Shown one piece after another: positions 60,432 through 64,000 of a DNA stretch of 64,000 nucleotides. A program made the position numbers and the translations under genes. Numbering within the stretch: the stretch's first letter is position 1; the number at the start of each line of letters is the position of its first letter. The notes under the pieces were generated by a model that saw nothing but the letters and a program-made list of their open reading frames with translations, did no database searches and was not told where the DNA came from. Source of the stretch: Paenibacillus xylaniclasticus (GTDB lineage: Bacteria > Bacillota > Bacilli > Paenibacillales > Paenibacillaceae); contig NZ_BIML01000011.1 in the NCBI RefSeq assembly GCF_004001065.1, forward strand, positions 1 through 64,000, in the 5' to 3' direction.

Positions 60432-62183
60432 TTACAGCCGACTTTTCTGATCCGGGCGGCATGTCCATTCCGGCAGCACGATGACAACTGCCGTGCCTCC
60501 AGACTCCCTATTCGATAATTCAATCGATGCCTGCTCGCCAAAATATGCAGCATACCGTTCCTTCACATTTCGTATGCCATAACCCCCGGTATGCCTTGAC
60601 GGCGGACGATCCGATTTCGGCAGCATACCGGAGCCGTCGTCTTCGATAACAATGCACACTTTAGCGTCGTCCGTCCGTGTGATACGAATTGTAATGTGGC
60701 CGTGCATTCGTCCATGAAAGCCGTGCATAATCGAATTCTCGACGAACGGCTGAAGTGACATCTTCGGAATATACAACGCCCGCAGCTCCTGTGGAGCTTC
60801 AATCGAATAGGTGAGCCCTTCTTCCCACCGAAGCTGTTGAATTTCCATATAACATTCAACATGCTTCAATTCATCCTCAATCGTAATAAAGCTTTCGCCA
60901 TGCGACAAACCGATCCGGAACATGCGCCCCATCAGCTCCAAAATACGGCTCATTCGATCGTGTCCCGCCGCTATCGCCATCCAGTTCAATTGATCGAGCG
61001 TATTATAGAGGAAATGTGGATTAATGTTAGCCTGCATCGCTTCAATCTCTGCGCGCCGCTGCTGCTCATATTGGACCTGCAGCGACTTGTACAGCTCCTC
61101 AATACGCTCGTTCTGCTTGCGGTATCCGTTGAACAGATAGCCGAACTCATTCTCATAGTCGCGCGGAAGCTCCGGCTTCGGACCGACGAACAGATAGCTG
61201 TTCATCGCTTCGACGAGCTGCTTGAGCGGCCTTGCAAACTGCTTGCTCAGCCAGAGCGTTAAGAACAGCGACAACACGAGCGCGCCAACGCCGATCAACC
61301 CGATAACAATCGCCAGCTTAAAGCTGCCTGCCGTAAGCTTGTGCCACGGTGTCACTTCGACCAGCATCCAGTTCGAATCCGGTAGACGGGAGTACACAAT
61401 GAGCGAACCTCCGCCCCCCTCCTGCTTCCGAATGCGAAAATTGCCGGAGTTATCCTTCATCTTATCTTTCCATTCCGATAGCTGTGCTTCACCAGGCTCG
61501 TTGCCGATCGCCATTAATTGCTCCCCTGATGCATCGAGAATGGTCCGATTTACTCCGCTTGAATGTCCTGCGAGCAGCGAGCGAATGCTGTCAGCTTTAA
61601 CATGGACGACAAGAAGGCCTACATTTTTATTATTATCCTCATTCATAATCGTACGCGCGAAGCTCAGCACGGCCACTTTGCCTTGAAAGCTATTAATGCT
61701 ATGCTCGCCGGTCCATGCAAAATCGTTCTTCTTCAGCAATTGATTAAGCTGCTCCGCTTCATCGGAAGTGCGGTCCCGAAACTGAATATAGCTTTGCGAA
61801 TCGCTGTAGAACGGTCGGTCCATGTACAGATCGATGCCGTGAATAATCGGAATCGAATAGGTCAAGGTTGCAAGCGACTCCTCGATTGCCTTGGAATTGC
61901 GGTAACGCTCAAATTGATCTTGACGACCCGACAAAAACCGGACAAGCTCATCATCGCGCGAGGTCGACAAAGAAATTTGCTCAATCGTCACAAGACGTGC
62001 CGACAGCTGGCTGTTAAGCTCGTCCAGCAGCCGCTGCTGATAGACCGAAGTGGAGTAGACGAGCTCCCGAGACGATATCGTGTAGCTGGCCCACACAGTT
62101 ATAGCGAGTACGACTGCAATGAGACCGGCAAAGCTCATAAAGAACAGTCGATCAATCTTATATTTCTTGATCGGATTTCGCAA
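60432..62183 (-). CDS. YesM-type sensor histidine kinase
   Basis: About 583 aa. Helix 1 (FMSFAGLIAVVLAITVWASY) and helix 2 (about residues 288-311) enclose an extracytoplasmic Cache-like sensor of about 250 residues. A HAMP-like linker, a His_kinase domain with phosphoacceptor His (NINPHFLYNTLDQLNWMA) and HATPase_c (EDDGSGML, GGYGIRNVKERY) follow. TTG start with GGGGG 7 nt upstream. Pairs with the AraC-type regulator at 57217. It lies between the permease and binding-protein genes. Confidence 0.92.
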   Translation of the reverse strand: MRNPIKKYKIDRLFFMSFAGLIAVVLAITVWASYTISSRELVYSTSVYQQRLLDELNSQLSARLVTIEQISLSTSRDDELVRFLSGRQDQFERYRNSKAIEESLATLTYSIPIIHGIDLYMDRPFYSDSQSYIQFRDRTSDEAEQLNQLLKKNDFAWTGEHSINSFQGKVAVLSFARTIMNEDNNKNVGLLVVHVKADSIRSLLAGHSSGVNRTILDASGEQLMAIGNEPGEAQLSEWKDKMKDNSGNFRIRKQEGGGGSLIVYSRLPDSNWMLVEVTPWHKLTAGSFKLAIVIGLIGVGALVLSLFLTLWLSKQFARPLKQLVEAMNSYLFVGPKPELPRDYENEFGYLFNGYRKQNERIEELYKSLQVQYEQQRRAEIEAMQANINPHFLYNTLDQLNWMAIAAGHDRMSRILELMGRMFRIGLSHGESFITIEDELKHVECYMEIQQLRWEEGLTYSIEAPQELRALYIPKMSLQPFVENSIMHGFHGRMHGHITIRITRTDDAKVCIVIEDDGSGMLPKSDRPPSRHTGGYGIRNVKERYAAYFGEQASIELSNRESGGTAVVIVLPEWTCRPDQKSRL

Positions 62184-62209
62184 CGGATATCCCCCTTAAC
62201 GTGTAAAAA

Positions 62210-62246
62210 GACGACAAATTCGCGATTTCTCGTCGAATTTGCCGTC
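62210..62246 (-). terminator. Terminator between permease and kinase genes
   Basis: GACGACAAATTCG (62210-62222) pairs with CGAATTTGCCGTC (62234-62246) with one mismatch. On the minus strand TTTTTAC follows. It separates the permease genes from the kinase gene. Confidence 0.82.
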
Positions 62247-62254
62247 TTATCATC

Positions 62255-63100
62255 TTAGCCTTTAATACCTGTTGTCGCAATCCCCTCTACGAAATACTTC
62301 TGCAGGAAGCTGAATACGATCGTCGCTGGAACAATTGACACGAGCGACATCGCAAGCAGTTGTCCCCATTGCAGACCGGACTGCGAATCGTTAATCATCC
62401 GAAGCGCCAGGCCAACCGTATACTTGTCAACCGAGTTAATATACAGCAGGTGGCCGAGGAAGTCGTCCCAGTTCCAGAGGAAGCAGAAAATCGTAACCGT
62501 AACCAAGGCCGGCTTCGTCAGCGGCAGAACGACACGCCAGTAAATTCCCCACCAGGAGCAACCGTCGATCTTCGCCGCCTCATCGAGCTCCTTCGGCAAT
62601 CCGCGGACGAATTGGATGAGCAGGAAGACGAAGAATGTACCGCCCGCGCCGGCTGCCAATGCATGCGGCACGATGAACGGCCAGTACGTATTGATCCAGC
62701 CGAATTGATGAAACATCGCATACTGCGGAATGATCAATACTTGACCCGGTAGCATCATCGTCATCATAAGCATTGAGAACCATAAATTTTTGAGCGGGAA
62801 GTCCAGACGGCCGAAGCCGAAAGCGACGAGCGAGCAGGATGCGAGCGTCGTCACGAGCACCGCGAGTTCAAGACCGAATGTATTGATATAGAAGTCGGTA
62901 AACGAATGACCCGGAATCGATTTCCAGCCGTCTGTAAAGTTGCTCCACTGCCATTGCTTCGGGAACAAATTCGGCGAACTTAAATCGGCATTCGTCTTGA
63001 ACGCTGCGCCAATCCACCAGATGACGGGGTAAATCATAATCAAGCTGAAGATAATCATAAATACGTGTCGGGTCGCTTGTTTCCATCTAGATGTTATCAT
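62255..63100 (-). CDS. Carbohydrate ABC transporter permease (MalG-type)
   Basis: About 281 aa with six membrane helices. The cytoplasmic EAA loop (ELDEAAKIDGCSWWGIYWRV, then VLPLTKPAL) couples to an ATPase. The C-terminal SFLQKYFVEGIATTGIKG is typical of MalG/AraQ-type permeases. The ATG overlaps the stop of the upstream permease by 4 bp. Confidence 0.93.
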   Translation of the reverse strand: MITSRWKQATRHVFMIIFSLIMIYPVIWWIGAAFKTNADLSSPNLFPKQWQWSNFTDGWKSIPGHSFTDFYINTFGLELAVLVTTLASCSLVAFGFGRLDFPLKNLWFSMLMMTMMLPGQVLIIPQYAMFHQFGWINTYWPFIVPHALAAGAGGTFFVFLLIQFVRGLPKELDEAAKIDGCSWWGIYWRVVLPLTKPALVTVTIFCFLWNWDDFLGHLLYINSVDKYTVGLALRMINDSQSGLQWGQLLAMSLVSIVPATIVFSFLQKYFVEGIATTGIKG

Positions 63101-64000
63101 TTGCGTTTGCCCCTTCCCGTATCATTTTCATAGAATACCCAGTACTTGGACGACCAGGAGATCAGCACCGCTACGATAACGATCATCACAAGCATAATCC
63201 AAGCAAGAGCGGAAGCGTAGCCGAGCTGGTAACGTCCGAATGCGCGTTCATACAGGTAAAGCGCATACACATAAGTCGAGTTCATTGGTCCGCCGTTCGT
63301 AATGACGTAAGCGGAGGTAAACATTTGGAATGCGTTAATGACACCCATAATTAGGTTGAAGTAAATCGTAGGCGACAGCATAGGAAGCGTAACCTTCCAG
63401 AACTGCGTAAACTTGTTCGCGCCGTCTACCGAAGACGCCTCGTACAGATCAGCCGGAATTTGCTTCAAGCCGGCGAGGAAAATAACCATCGACGAACCGA
63501 ACTGCCATACCGACAGCATAATGAGCGACCAGAGCGCTGTGTGCGGGTTCGTGATCCAGCCCGGAGCGTCAATCCCGATCGATGCCAGCATTTTGTTGAA
63601 GAATCCATCTACGCCGAAAATGTTGCGCCACAGCAGCGATACCGCGATGCTGCCGCCGATCAGCGACGGAAAATAGATAGCCGTGCGGTAGAAGGAAATC
63701 CCTCGTACAGCGCGGTTCAACACGATGGCTACGAGCAGCGCAGCAATCAGCTTAAGCGGCACGGAGCCGAGCACGAACAAGAACGTCACTTTGATCGATT
63801 GCAGGAATTTGTCATCGTGCATAATGATCCGGTCATAGTTTTTGAACCCGACCCATTTGATGTCTTCCATGAGCGTGTAGTTCGTGAACGAATAATAGAG
63901 AGAAAGCAGCATCGGATACAACGTCAGGCCGAAGAATCCAATGATCCATGGACTAATGAACAGGTAGCCAGCGATTGGAGCATCCCATCGTTTCAGCCAT
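63097..64000 (-). CDS. Carbohydrate ABC transporter permease (MalF/UgpA-type), partial
   Basis: At least 300 aa; the 5' end lies beyond the right edge. The visible frame continues past the first in-window start codons as WLKRWDAPIAGYLFISPWII, typical of the N terminus of this family. Membrane helices and the EAA loop (ADLYEASSVDGANKFTQFWK, then VTLPMLSPTIYF) are present. It forms a heterodimer with the downstream permease. Confidence 0.92.
   Translation of the reverse strand, partial: WLKRWDAPIAGYLFISPWIIGFFGLTLYPMLLSLYYSFTNYTLMEDIKWVGFKNYDRIIMHDDKFLQSIKVTFLFVLGSVPLKLIAALLVAIVLNRAVRGISFYRTAIYFPSLIGGSIAVSLLWRNIFGVDGFFNKMLASIGIDAPGWITNPHTALWSLIMLSVWQFGSSMVIFLAGLKQIPADLYEASSVDGANKFTQFWKVTLPMLSPTIYFNLIMGVINAFQMFTSAYVITNGGPMNSTYVYALYLYERAFGRYQLGYASALAWIMLVMIVIVAVLISWSSKYWVFYENDTGRGKRK

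Overview
The window looks like a chromosomal segment of a Paenibacillaceae bacterium (Paenibacillus or a close relative). Supporting signs are moderate GC with Bacillales-type ribosome binding sites, a sigI-rsgI pair, an ilv operon behind a T-box leader, an infC-rpmI-rplT operon with an L20-type leader and an AUU-started infC, YesN/YesM-type sugar regulators, and secreted enzymes fused to copper-amine-oxidase-like N-terminal domains. No rRNA, tRNA, CRISPR array, transposase or prophage was recognised.

Layout. 0.2-4.3 kb (minus): copper handling genes (CopC/CopD fusion, YcnI-like protein) around a NarL-type two-component pair. 4.5-7.5 kb (minus): gamma-glutamylcyclotransferase-like protein and the three 5-oxoprolinase subunits, a 5-oxoproline-to-glutamate module. 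7.6-13.1 kb (plus): a tightly coupled operon of two ABC ATPases, a large permease with an extracytoplasmic domain, an ECF sigma factor and a second membrane protein. 13-21 kb: a VWA lipoprotein, a small unknown protein, an aldolase-like protein, a GH2 beta-mannosidase, a decayed LacI regulator and an MFS exporter. 21-27 kb (minus): PepA, a PAS kinase with an RsbT-like partner, and rsgI with sigI interrupted by an in-frame TAG. 27-38 kb (minus): zinc-ribbon-like protein, peroxiredoxin, leuB, an L,D-transpeptidase, a comX-comP quorum-sensing pair, and ilvB-ilvH-ilvC behind a T-box. 38-46 kb: GNAT enzyme, Gly/Tyr-rich protein, ribosomal operon, glycosyltransferase, trmB, radical SAM protein and methyltransferase, csaA interrupted by an in-frame TAG, VOC protein. 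46.5-49.6 kb (plus): YhgE/Pip membrane protein, then an AT-rich candidate secreted toxin and immunity gene. 49.6-56 kb: B12-binding radical SAM protein, acidic coiled-coil protein, S1C protease, secreted coiled-coil protein, ArsR-type regulator. 56-64 kb (minus): a carbohydrate ABC importer with YesM/YesN-type two-component control and a sugar isomerase-like protein, running off the right edge.

The most interesting locus is comX-comP. A 60-residue ComX-like precursor ending in a Trp-Gly-Trp tail lies upstream of a ComP-type multi-membrane-pass histidine kinase. A near-consensus ComA box lies upstream of comX. There is no comQ or comA in the usual flanking places. Other notable items are the putative toxin-immunity pair, two genes broken by in-frame amber codons at expected lysine positions, the sigma-factor-containing ABC operon, and two families of dispersed intergenic inverted repeats.
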